Assembly (NCBI GenBank): GCA_964410915.1
Contig: CAYPIU010000004.1
Coordinates: 44,928 to 108,927 of the forward strand
Length of the DNA: 64,000 bases
Source: CAZFJG01 sp964410915
GTDB taxonomy: Bacteria; Synergistota; Synergistia; Synergistales; JAFGMB01
Reading direction: 5' to 3'
A program made the position numbers and the translations under genes. Numbering within the stretch: position 1 is the stretch's first letter; every line of letters begins with the position of its first letter. Under the pieces are notes generated by a model. The model saw nothing but the letters and a program-made list of their open reading frames with translations. It was not told the DNA's origin and did not search any database. This document shows, piece after piece, positions 35,514 through 44,227 of this stretch.

Positions 35514-36008
35514 CTAAAAAGGGATGTCAGCTTCCTCATCCTCTTTTCCTTCATTTTCATCCATCTCGGAAATATCAAGAGGGAAATCATCATCTCCAAA
35601 ACCTTTTTCCTTCATGCTGGCAAAATCATCATTATCCGCACTGCTACCCTTGCTGCCTCCGCGGTAATCATCCTTTTTACCACCAAGGAAGGTTACGTTC
35701 TGAGCTACGACTTCCGTTATAAATCTCCGGTTACCGGATTTGTCCTCATAATTGCGAACCTGGATGCGTCCTTCCACAAGAGCGGGCCGCCCTTTGGAAA
35801 GGTATCTCTCACAATTGACCGCCTGGGGACCCCAGACCACGACTTGAATAAAATCCGTGTTCTCCTGGAGTTCTCCTTTGCTGTTCTTCCACTGCCTGCT
35901 CACAGCCAGGGTAAATCTGGCCCATGTACGCTTATCCACAGTGTAACGGACTTCAGGATCCCTGGTGAGATTGCCCATAAGGATAACTTTATTAAAACCT
36001 CTGGCCAA
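35514..36008 (-). CDS. ssb: Single-stranded DNA-binding protein
   Basis: 164 residues. The OB fold covers the first 110 residues (MARGFNKVILMGNLTRDPEVRYT through RFITEVVAQNVTFLGG). A Gly/Asp-rich linker leads to the acidic tail ending EADIPF, the docking site for DNA repair and replication partners. Lies between rpsF and rpsR. Confidence 0.97.
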   Translation of the reverse strand: MARGFNKVILMGNLTRDPEVRYTVDKRTWARFTLAVSRQWKNSKGELQENTDFIQVVVWGPQAVNCERYLSKGRPALVEGRIQVRNYEDKSGNRRFITEVVAQNVTFLGGKKDDYRGGSKGSSADNDDFASMKEKGFGDDDFPLDISEMDENEGKEDEEADIPF

Positions 36009-36022
36009 TATTCACACTCCCC

Positions 36023-36307
36023 TTATTCTGCGTCAGTTCTGACAATTATGTGGCGCCAGATACTTGTTCTGAGCTTGAACAGTCTCTCAAGTTCAGTTAT
36101 CTTTCCTTCATCGATTCGAGTATTCATTAATGCGTAGAAACCTTCGGTATGCTTATCCATGGGATAGGCTAAACGCCTCTTCCCCCAGATATCGGTCTTG
36201 GCTACTTCACCTCCAAGGCCGCGCACGACTTCTTCGATACTTGCCACTTCCTCTTTCGGATCTTCAAGATCCGGATTAATGAGTATCATCACTTCGTATG
36301 GTCGCAC
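36023..36307 (-). CDS. rpsF: 30S ribosomal protein S6
   Basis: 94 residues from the GTG at 36307, which lies eight bases after GGAGG and gives MRPYEVMILINPDL, the family start; the GTG at 36316 touches the ribosome site. Typical motifs are GKRRLAYPMDKHTEGFYALM and a C-terminal WRHIIVR. S6 pairs with S18 on the ribosome and the pair can control its own mRNA. Confidence 0.94.
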   Translation of the reverse strand: MRPYEVMILINPDLEDPKEEVASIEEVVRGLGGEVAKTDIWGKRRLAYPMDKHTEGFYALMNTRIDEGKITELERLFKLRTSIWRHIIVRTDAE

Positions 36308-36345
36308 GATATTCACCTCCTCCCTGTGGTCTTTGGCCTCCTTAT
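36308..36345 (-). promoter_or_regulatory. Candidate leader structure of rpsF
   Basis: On the minus strand the rpsF leader can fold with an outer stem CCCTG/CAGGG and an inner stem CCTCC(ATAA)GGAGG, leaving a one-sided bulge CCAAAGACCA. The outer stem touches the GGGAGGAGG ribosome site. That fits feedback control by S6:S18, but the CCG element known from other leaders was not seen. Confidence 0.35.
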
Positions 36346-36369
36346 GGAGGCAGGGACATACGATGGAAC

Positions 36370-36398
36370 ATTATAATCTACATGGTTCATTCAGACAA
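36370..36398 (-). promoter_or_regulatory. Promoter of rpsF-ssb-rpsR
   Basis: TTGTCT and TATAAT are separated by 17 bases on the minus strand, overlapping the end of the divIC-like gene. The predicted start lies about 55 bases before the rpsF GTG. Confidence 0.65.
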
Positions 36399-36683
36399 GG
36401 CATCTTTTGATATTACAACGATCCGATAGACCTTTTCACCTGGGTACATCATGTTAAAGTCCTCCCTGGCCATACGTTCAACACCTTCAGGAGAACTGTA
36501 ATATTCGATCTTTGTTCTGTAATCCTGTATTTTCCTGCTCTTTTTAACCAGATGATCCATTTTACTGTCCAGTATACTGCTCAAATGGTAGATCTTCCTG
36601 ATCTCTTTGATATAGGAAGTAACAGTCACAGAAAGTATAAAAATAATGATACAGAAAAATATAACCCACTTAAGTCTTGGCAA
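36387..36683 (-). CDS. Septum formation initiator (DivIC/FtsB-like)
   Basis: 98 residues from a TTG at 36683, one base after the argS stop and 6-7 bases after GGAGAGG; a GTG further up lies within argS. One membrane helix (about residues 6-24) is followed by a coiled coil and the short motif YYSSPEGVERMAREDFNMMYPGEKVYRI, which marks the FtsB/DivIC family. It bridges parts of the divisome. Coupled to argS. Confidence 0.82.
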   Translation of the reverse strand: MPRLKWVIFFCIIIFILSVTVTSYIKEIRKIYHLSSILDSKMDHLVKKSRKIQDYRTKIEYYSSPEGVERMAREDFNMMYPGEKVYRIVVISKDALSE

Positions 36684-36684
36684 A

Positions 36685-38361
36685 TTACATCCTCTCCGGT
36701 GCACTTATCCCAAGGATCTTCAGATTTTCAGCAATTATCTGTTTTACTGCCCCTGCAATAAGCAATCTGGCTCCCTCTACATCCCTGTTCTCTCCCAGTA
36801 TCCTGTGAGCATTGTAGAAAGAGTGAAAATCCCCGGCAAGCTGATGAACGTAATTGACGAGCATATGGGGAGCAAGTTCCTCCGAAGCCTTCCTGAGTTC
36901 GTCAGAAAAAGCCGACAGAGTTGTTACAAGTTTCTTTTCTTCCGCTGATCCGAGTATTTTCGGATCAAGATCCTCGACTGAGGGAACCGTTACATTCCTT
37001 TCCGCGGCCTCGGAAAGGATACTGCAGATGCGGGCATGAGCATACTGAACATAAAAAACCGGGTTGTCCGTAGAAGCTTTTTTTGCAAGTTCAAGGTCAA
37101 AATCAAGGTGACTGTCGCTACGTCTCATTACAAAGTAATACCTTGTAGCGTCTACTCCAACTTCATCAACCACATCACTTAATGTTACAAACTCGCCTGC
37201 CCTTGTGGACATCGCGATCTGCTCCCCCTCCCTGAGGAGATTGACGAACTGTATGAGCAGAACATCGAATGCCTCGGGATCCCTTTCAAGAGATGATATG
37301 GCCGCCTTCAGCCTTGGGATATAACCATGATGATCAGCACCCCAGACATCTATGACCCTCTCAAAACCACGATCATATTTTTCCTTGTGGTATGCAACGT
37401 CAGAAGCGAAATAAGTCGGAACGCCATTACCTCTAATGAGGACACGGTCTTTTTCATCGTCGAACATGGTGGCCCTGAACCAGACAGCACCTTCTGATCT
37501 GTAAGCATAGTGATGTTTTTCCAGATATGATACTGTAGATGGAACAAGTGAACGTTCGTAAAGAGATTTTTCAGAGAACCACCTGTCAAAGTTAACACCA
37601 AATCGTTCAAGATCTTTTTTTATGCCCTCAAGTATTCTGCCTGCTGCATAATCCGTAAATTTCTCAAGACTGTCTTCAGGCTGAATATCTAAAAATCTTT
37701 CTCCTTCACTATTGATAATTTCTTTTGCTATGTCGTAAATATAATTTCCCTTGTAACCATCTTCAGGAAAAGGTGCTCTGTCTTTTCTGCCGCAAAGCTC
37801 AAAATATCTTGCCTGAGTGGACTTGCCAAGAATATCCATTTGAAGACCTGCATCATTAACATAATATTCACGGCTGACATCCCATCCTGTTACAGAAAGG
37901 ATATTGGATATGATATCTCCAACAGCAGCGCCTCGGCCATGACCGATATGCAGTGGACCGGTGGGATTTGCAGAAACAAACTCTACCTGAACTTTCCTAC
38001 CCTTTCCAATATCCTGTTTACCGAAGTTTTCTTTCTCTTTCAGGATACGCCCAATTGTATCCTTCATCCATAAACTGGTAAGAAAAAAGTTTATAAATCC
38101 CGGACCGGCAACTTCCATTCTTTCTATATGCTCATCCTTGTGAATATTCGATATTATCTTTTCCGCAATTCGCCGAGGATTATCTTTAAAGATGCCGGCG
38201 ACCTGCATGGCAATGTTGGTGGACATATCACCCTGATCATCGAATTTAGGCCTTTCTATAAGAATTTCGGGTATCGCTGCCGGGTCCACATTATTTTCTG
38301 ATGCGATCCTGTTTACAGATTCCCTAAGAAGAGATCTGATCTTTTCCCTGACTACCTGCAT
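36685..38361 (-). CDS. argS: Arginyl-tRNA synthetase
   Basis: 558 residues from the ATG at 38361 with GGGGG upstream; the frame extends 28 codons further into the upstream intergenic region without ArgS features. The class I motif is NPTGPLHIGHGRGAAVGD. The usual KMSKS is degenerate (MSTRAGEFVTL), as is common in ArgS. The C-terminal DALR anticodon domain includes QYAHARICSIL. Confidence 0.97.
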   Translation of the reverse strand: MQVVREKIRSLLRESVNRIASENNVDPAAIPEILIERPKFDDQGDMSTNIAMQVAGIFKDNPRRIAEKIISNIHKDEHIERMEVAGPGFINFFLTSLWMKDTIGRILKEKENFGKQDIGKGRKVQVEFVSANPTGPLHIGHGRGAAVGDIISNILSVTGWDVSREYYVNDAGLQMDILGKSTQARYFELCGRKDRAPFPEDGYKGNYIYDIAKEIINSEGERFLDIQPEDSLEKFTDYAAGRILEGIKKDLERFGVNFDRWFSEKSLYERSLVPSTVSYLEKHHYAYRSEGAVWFRATMFDDEKDRVLIRGNGVPTYFASDVAYHKEKYDRGFERVIDVWGADHHGYIPRLKAAISSLERDPEAFDVLLIQFVNLLREGEQIAMSTRAGEFVTLSDVVDEVGVDATRYYFVMRRSDSHLDFDLELAKKASTDNPVFYVQYAHARICSILSEAAERNVTVPSVEDLDPKILGSAEEKKLVTTLSAFSDELRKASEELAPHMLVNYVHQLAGDFHSFYNAHRILGENRDVEGARLLIAGAVKQIIAENLKILGISAPERM

Positions 38362-38374
38362 ATAAAAAGACCCC

Positions 38375-40192
38375 CTATTTCGAGATTTGAAATTTAAAGG
38401 GTAGGGTCTTTTCTGACCATAATACCCATTTTTTGATTGAATCACGCAGAGACGGAATTTCTGCCTGTACCAGTTCCTGATCTTTAACTATAAAAGTAAG
38501 ATCCCCCCGAACTATCCTTTTCCTTGAATTGACCGACAGAGATTCGTTAATGGAAACCTGCCCATCAGAATTCCGTGATTCAGCCGGCAGGACGAGGATA
38601 TCTGCATTTTCGGGATAAGAAAGTTCGAATTTTTCTTTCACTGTAAAAGGAAATTTAAATTCCAGTTCATTTGAATATTCCATCAAAGCTCTAAGCTGAG
38701 GTATCTTTATGCCGGGGATCTGGACAAGAGCCCTTCCTGCGTTCATTATGGCCTGTGGTAACTGTATATCTGCCTCAATACTGTAGCCTTCCCTGACATC
38801 CTTTACCAAGACATCTCCTGATATCACAGAACCTGTAACCTCTGAAAGAAATTTTCCCAGATCCACATTTCCAGGAGTGCTATTTCCAAAAAATACTCCA
38901 TTCCATCCATTCAGGGAAAGGAGTTTTATCTTTCCAAGGATACTTCCATCCTGGTCGAGGTCAAGATACCAGCGTGCCACTATTCTATTTTCTGAGGGAC
39001 TTCCGCCAGGCACCCTGTTAAGTACAACCTTTTCTCCATCAACCTCGTAGAGGTTCACACCCCGCAAAGACGGAGGCATGTTTCCAGGAAGTGATGACTG
39101 ACCGGGAATGTAGTAAAAATCCTTACTACCAATTGGTGAAATCCGCAGTACAGGATTGCTGAAAAGATTTATGGTCTCCGGTGTCGTGCTGCCAATTACA
39201 GCTGGAGATGCCCATAATAACCTTACATCAGCGCCTGATAACCGGAGCCAGTCTGAAAGCACAAAAGCCTTTTCCCAGATTGTCCATGGGCCTTTCTCAG
39301 GTATCCTGTCCCTTACAGTTCCATAGGAAAGCCCTTCCAGGACAGGAATTTCTTCTGCAATTCCAATTATCTCTTTAAGGGAACCCATCCTGTCACTTCC
39401 CTTTGAGGCCTTAAGAACAGGACCTGGCACCGGAGGTACAATGCAGGATGCATTGGAATTCAGATCGACCGCAAAAGCAGAAGTCCCCCTCCTGAGACTG
39501 AAAACAAGTGACGGTCGGTTCTCCTTGAGGAGAGAATTGCCTTCCCAGGCCGGAACACCTACAATTGACCATTCATAAACATCAGATCCGTCGAAATCCT
39601 TTTTAACCGGATCATCTATTCCCTCCGAAGTATAGTAAAGATCAGAGCCCCCAGGAACTTTTACTCTTACAAGCTGTTCCCACGCCGGGACATCCAGTCC
39701 GGTATGGACCATGTCATTAATTCTGCAACCTGAGGGGATCAGTTGTCTTGTAGAAAGATGAATAATAAACTCATCCTGCAGGACAGGAAATCTCAATTTT
39801 GCGATCTCAAGGTCTTCAAGAGCTTCAAACTCGGGGATAACAGGAGCTATGAGTCTTGATGTACCCGGGTCATATACTCCTGCCTCTATAACCTCAGTAG
39901 TTCCTCCCGGCCTGGAGGTGAATACCCAGTTCAACCATTTCTCCGGGATATCCTTTTTTGCCAGGATCACCCACTGAGCAGACTTTTCCATTCTTCCGTC
40001 AGGAAGCAGTGAATAATCAAGACTCCTGTACCATACTATGCCCTTTGTACCCGGGTAAGCATCAAAATATGGTGCCTGCTGTGTTATCCTGGCTATGTCA
40101 AGTTCCATTGAGAACAATGGAACAGCACTAAAAAGCACTAACACATTTATCAGTAAAAAAATACTCCAGGAAAATCTTACCATTCTGGTCAT
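38375..40192 (-). CDS. Secreted DUF3857/transglutaminase-like protein
   Basis: 605 residues from the ATG at 40192 after AAGGGGG. A signal peptide or anchor (FSWSIFLLINVLVLFSAVP) precedes a DUF3857-like beta domain (WYRSLDYSLLPDGRMEKSAQWVILAK). A middle segment (WEKAFVLSDWLRLSGADVRLLWASP) resembles the transglutaminase core GDCKDKATLLVALLRAAG. The catalytic cysteine position appears to be Ile/Trp, so the fold may be non-catalytic. A beta-rich C-terminal part follows. It sits between secA and argS. Function is unknown and the fold call is tentative. Confidence 0.6.
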   Translation of the reverse strand: MTRMVRFSWSIFLLINVLVLFSAVPLFSMELDIARITQQAPYFDAYPGTKGIVWYRSLDYSLLPDGRMEKSAQWVILAKKDIPEKWLNWVFTSRPGGTTEVIEAGVYDPGTSRLIAPVIPEFEALEDLEIAKLRFPVLQDEFIIHLSTRQLIPSGCRINDMVHTGLDVPAWEQLVRVKVPGGSDLYYTSEGIDDPVKKDFDGSDVYEWSIVGVPAWEGNSLLKENRPSLVFSLRRGTSAFAVDLNSNASCIVPPVPGPVLKASKGSDRMGSLKEIIGIAEEIPVLEGLSYGTVRDRIPEKGPWTIWEKAFVLSDWLRLSGADVRLLWASPAVIGSTTPETINLFSNPVLRISPIGSKDFYYIPGQSSLPGNMPPSLRGVNLYEVDGEKVVLNRVPGGSPSENRIVARWYLDLDQDGSILGKIKLLSLNGWNGVFFGNSTPGNVDLGKFLSEVTGSVISGDVLVKDVREGYSIEADIQLPQAIMNAGRALVQIPGIKIPQLRALMEYSNELEFKFPFTVKEKFELSYPENADILVLPAESRNSDGQVSINESLSVNSRKRIVRGDLTFIVKDQELVQAEIPSLRDSIKKWVLWSEKTLPFKFQISK

Positions 40193-40233
40193 CCCAAATT
40201 TTGCCCCCTTCAAATTATCTATTCTCAACACTC

Positions 40234-42924
40234 TTATTTATTCTTTCCACAGCAATGCTTGTATTTTTTCCCACTTCCGCATGGGCAAGGGTCATTACGC
40301 CCTATCTTTGGCCCTTTTCTAACCGGCTGATGCTTCTGTTCCCTGGACTGGATCTCTCCCTTTTCCCCCTTTTTCATGAACGGCAGATCTATGTGGCGAC
40401 TTTCTACTGTTTTTCCGCCTCTGCCTTCATTTTCAGGGACCGGGGTATCAGAAACAACGGAAACCCTCATAGAAAGTTCTGTTACAGCAGTTCTGACCCT
40501 TCCCATCATATCCTGGAAAAGATTGTATGATTCAAACTGGTATTCGAGGAGTGGATCTTTCTGACCTATAGCTCTCAGCCCTATCCCCCTTCTCAGTTCA
40601 TCCATAGCCAGCAGATGGTCTTTCCAGTTGTGATCAAGAGTATGAAGAACTATGAACCTGAAAAGATCATCGGCCGTGTCAGACTCCATATCGGTAACTT
40701 TTTTATAGAATCCATTTTTTACATGTTCTTTGAACTCTGAAAGAGGCTCAAGAACATCATCCCTGTGGTCAATGCCTTTGAGGAAAGATTCCCTTCCTGC
40801 ACCGAAAAGAGACCTTACCCTGGCACATGCACCTTCAGGATCCGCCTCTCCTCCCTCAGGGAAATAAGTATCCCCTAATTCACTTATAACACCATCAATA
40901 ATTTCCCAGGTATGGTCAATGATGTGTTCATCGTTTAGAATATCGGATCTCTCGGCATATACGGCTTCTCTCTGCTGATTCATGACATTATCAAAAGCAA
41001 GAAGCTGTTTTCTTATATCAAAGTGCATTTCTTCAACTTTTTTCTGGGCAGACTCGATAGCCTTGGACAACATCCCATGTTCAATAGCTTCGCCATCCTC
41101 AAGTCCCAGCTTACTCATTACACCCTGGATCTTTTCCGAACCGAAAAGTCTTAGAAGATCGTCCTCGAGTGAAAGGTAAAACCTGCTTAACCCTGGATCA
41201 CCCTGTCTGCCTGATCTACCACGCAGCTGATTATCTATCCTTCGGGCTTCATGTCTTTCGGTACCGATAATTTTGAGCCCTCCGAGTTCCCTTACCTTCT
41301 CTTTCTCAGACTCGCACTGATCCTGCATTTTTTTCCGAATTTCACGATATCTATCATCCTGCTCTTGAGGATCTCCTGTGTACCCCGACTTTTCCATTTC
41401 TTCCCTTGCAACAAAATCAGGGTTACCGCCGAGCATGATATCTGTTCCTCGCCCGGCCATATTTGTAGCAACAGTTATCGAACCAAGCCTCCCGGCCTGG
41501 GCTACAATGTTAGCTTCCCTTTCATGGTTCTTGGCATTTAGAACATCATGAGGCACTTTTCTGGCTTTGAGTATCTTGCTGACCCTTTCGGAATTCTCTA
41601 TTGACGTAGTTCCAACAAGAACAGGCTGACCATTGTTGTATGTCTCCTCGATCTCATCTGCAACAGCTGAGAACTTCTCATCCCTGGTCCGGTAGATAGC
41701 ATCCGGCTGATCGTCTCTTATCATTGGTTCATTGGTAGGTATAACCACAACACCAAGTCCGTAAATATCATGAAACTCTTCTGATTCTGTATAGGCAGTA
41801 CCGGTCATACCAGCAAGTTTTGTGTACATCCTGAAATAATTCTGCAGGGTTATAGTAGCAAGAGTCTGACTTTCTTTCCCTATCTTGACTTTTTCTTTTG
41901 CCTCTATAGCCTGATGAAGACCGTCAGAATACCTTCTGCCGAACATTAGTCTTCCAGTGAATTCATCGACTATGACTATTTCGCCTTCCTTGACCACATA
42001 ATGAACATCTTTCTGGAAAAGAACGTGAGCTTTTACTGCCTGGATTATATTATGTGCAAGATCTGAATTATTAACATCAGAAAAAAGGCCTGGCTTGTTA
42101 AGGATCTTTTCACATTTTGCAATACCATCCTCCGTAAAATTGATGCTCTTTTCCTTTTCGTCGATCTCGAAATCTACATCCCTTTTAAGCTGTCTGGCAA
42201 GCCTGTCTCCTGTAACATAAGACTCGGGACTGTCATCTGAAGGACCCGATATGATAAGCGGAGTTCTAGCTTCATCTATGAGTATGGAATCAACCTCATC
42301 GACGATGCAGAAATTATGTCCCTTCTGAACCATCTGTGAAGCAGACATAACCATGTTATCCCTCAGGTAGTCAAAACCAAATTCACTGTTTGTACCATAA
42401 GTAACATCAGCCCTGTAGGCCTTGTACCTTTCATCTGAAGACATCGATGGATATATAACACCTACATCAAGCCCCATAAAATGGTAAATAGGAGACATCC
42501 ATTCTGCATCTCGCCTTGCCAGATAATCATTGACCGTAATTATATGTACACCTTTTCCTGATAAAGCATTCAGTACTACCGAAAGAGTTGCGACAAGAGT
42601 TTTTCCCTCTCCTGTTTTCATTTCGGCTATGTTAGCCTCGTGAAGAGCTATTCCTCCCATAAGCTGAACATCAAAGTGACGCATACCCATTTTTCTCCAG
42701 GAAACTTCCCTGACCGCGGCGAACACTTCAGGCAGAAGCTCATCGAGGGTTTCTCCGTTATTTATCCTTTCCCTGAACAGGCGGCTCTTATCCGCAAGAT
42801 CTTCATCCGAAAGTTTCTGCATATCAGTTTCGATATCATTGATTTGCTGTACAATGCTTCTGTATCTCTTAAGGGCACGATCATTTGGATCAAGCCCAAA
42901 AGTTTTTTTCAGTTTTTCGAACAT
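40234..42924 (-). CDS. secA: Preprotein translocase ATPase SecA
   Basis: 896 residues, full length. Walker A is MKTGEGKTLVATL, Walker B CIVDEVDSILIDEARTP, and the helicase motifs TNMAGRGTDI and RGRSGRQGDPG follow. The C-terminal zinc site CPCGSGKKYKHCC, which binds SecB or ribosomes, is intact. It drives export of unfolded proteins through SecYEG. Confidence 0.98.
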   Translation of the reverse strand: MFEKLKKTFGLDPNDRALKRYRSIVQQINDIETDMQKLSDEDLADKSRLFRERINNGETLDELLPEVFAAVREVSWRKMGMRHFDVQLMGGIALHEANIAEMKTGEGKTLVATLSVVLNALSGKGVHIITVNDYLARRDAEWMSPIYHFMGLDVGVIYPSMSSDERYKAYRADVTYGTNSEFGFDYLRDNMVMSASQMVQKGHNFCIVDEVDSILIDEARTPLIISGPSDDSPESYVTGDRLARQLKRDVDFEIDEKEKSINFTEDGIAKCEKILNKPGLFSDVNNSDLAHNIIQAVKAHVLFQKDVHYVVKEGEIVIVDEFTGRLMFGRRYSDGLHQAIEAKEKVKIGKESQTLATITLQNYFRMYTKLAGMTGTAYTESEEFHDIYGLGVVVIPTNEPMIRDDQPDAIYRTRDEKFSAVADEIEETYNNGQPVLVGTTSIENSERVSKILKARKVPHDVLNAKNHEREANIVAQAGRLGSITVATNMAGRGTDIMLGGNPDFVAREEMEKSGYTGDPQEQDDRYREIRKKMQDQCESEKEKVRELGGLKIIGTERHEARRIDNQLRGRSGRQGDPGLSRFYLSLEDDLLRLFGSEKIQGVMSKLGLEDGEAIEHGMLSKAIESAQKKVEEMHFDIRKQLLAFDNVMNQQREAVYAERSDILNDEHIIDHTWEIIDGVISELGDTYFPEGGEADPEGACARVRSLFGAGRESFLKGIDHRDDVLEPLSEFKEHVKNGFYKKVTDMESDTADDLFRFIVLHTLDHNWKDHLLAMDELRRGIGLRAIGQKDPLLEYQFESYNLFQDMMGRVRTAVTELSMRVSVVSDTPVPENEGRGGKTVESRHIDLPFMKKGEKGEIQSREQKHQPVRKGPKIGRNDPCPCGSGKKYKHCCGKNK

Positions 42925-42979
42925 CTAAAAAACCACCTCAATAATATTTGCATGAATTATATTCTTGTGCCGAAAGTAC

Positions 42980-43009
42980 ATTATATTCTTATCTATACTA
43001 CAGGGTCAA
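42980..43009 (-). promoter_or_regulatory. Promoter of secA
   Basis: TTGACC and TATAAT are separated by 18 bases on the minus strand, with the predicted start about 50 bases before the secA ATG. Confidence 0.65.
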
Positions 43010-43037
43010 AAAGTAAAAATCTATCTGGAGGATCTAA

Positions 43038-44189
43038 ATGTTCTCAGCATTCAAAAAGTTACCCGCCGATTTTCTTAAAGCTCTTTTAAGCACCATAGCA
43101 GCTTACACAGCAATGACTATATTTTTTCTTTATCCACTGATACTTTCCCTTGACGGATATAAGCCGTTACAGATAGGTATAGCCTGGATAGTTTTTGAAC
43201 TGGCCCTCATATTCAGCAGACCATGGAGCAACTATTTTCTCCACTCAAAAGGTACAAGGAAAGGAATGATAACAGGTTCTCTCCTTATGGCGTCAGGAAT
43301 AGGAATACTGACAATTTTTCCGTCCATGTTTTTCATACTTGCAGGAAGGATAGTCCAGGGAACCGGATGGGGATTGTTCGTAGTATCGTATTCCCTACAT
43401 AATGCAAGCACTCTTCCTGTAAGTCTGAGAGGTTTTGGTTTCGGCCTGGCCGGGATAGCACCGGTCCTTCCACAGCTTACATTCTTTCCCCTTGGTGAGT
43501 GGCTCGTTCTGTCTGATCTTATCTATACCACACTGATAATAGCAATTATTTCATGTATTTTTTCTTTTTATATGGCTCTTAAGATAAGATCCAGACATGA
43601 AAAGACAACTGAACACCATAACCTTCTGTCTGTTTTAAAAAAAACATGGAAAAGCAAAGAGATCAGAGCAGTTCTTTTGTCTGGAAGTGCCTTTGCCATG
43701 CTTGCTGCACCAATACTGCCTTACATTGCAAACGCAGCAAAAGAATGGGGAAGTGCCGGTTCGGCATTTCTTCTCCCTGCTGCACTTGTTTCTCTTTCAG
43801 TGAGAACATTCGTTTCAAGAATTGTTGACCATTACGGAAGCAGGCTTATACCGCCAGCTTTTATCATTGCAAGTACGGGTCTTTTGATAACCTGCTGGAT
43901 AAGCACTACGCCAGCTCTTTTCGCTGGTGGGATCCTTTTCGGTACAGGGGGAGGAATTGCATATCCCCTTATTTTTTCTGAAATATCAAGGATCGCACCC
44001 CGTGAACTTATGACCCCGCTCTTTACACTTTTCAACACTTTTATTGATGCAGTCTGGGTAATAGCACCCTTCTTTGCAGCCGGCATTGCAGAATTTGCAG
44101 GGTTCGGAGGAACATTGAAAATATCATCTCTTGTCATAGCTGTCTTTGTAGCTTTTCTAACAATAAAGATCTGGCCTGATCTTAAATAG
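43038..44189 (+). CDS. Major facilitator superfamily transporter
   Basis: 383 residues with about 12 membrane segments and a basic cytoplasmic loop in the middle (ALKIRSRHEKTTEHHNLLSVLKKTWKSKE). The first half includes the MFS pattern GYKPLQIGIAWIVFELALIFSRPWSNYFLHSKGTRKG. It carries a small molecule, likely outward, but the substrate is not evident. GGAGG lies seven bases before the ATG. Transcribed away from secA and towards the M20-like gene. Confidence 0.88.
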   Translation: MFSAFKKLPADFLKALLSTIAAYTAMTIFFLYPLILSLDGYKPLQIGIAWIVFELALIFSRPWSNYFLHSKGTRKGMITGSLLMASGIGILTIFPSMFFILAGRIVQGTGWGLFVVSYSLHNASTLPVSLRGFGFGLAGIAPVLPQLTFFPLGEWLVLSDLIYTTLIIAIISCIFSFYMALKIRSRHEKTTEHHNLLSVLKKTWKSKEIRAVLLSGSAFAMLAAPILPYIANAAKEWGSAGSAFLLPAALVSLSVRTFVSRIVDHYGSRLIPPAFIIASTGLLITCWISTTPALFAGGILFGTGGGIAYPLIFSEISRIAPRELMTPLFTLFNTFIDAVWVIAPFFAAGIAEFAGFGGTLKISSLVIAVFVAFLTIKIWPDLK

Positions 44190-44227
44190 AACCAGCATAA
44201 GGAATGCTTTAAAGGATCTCACGCCGG

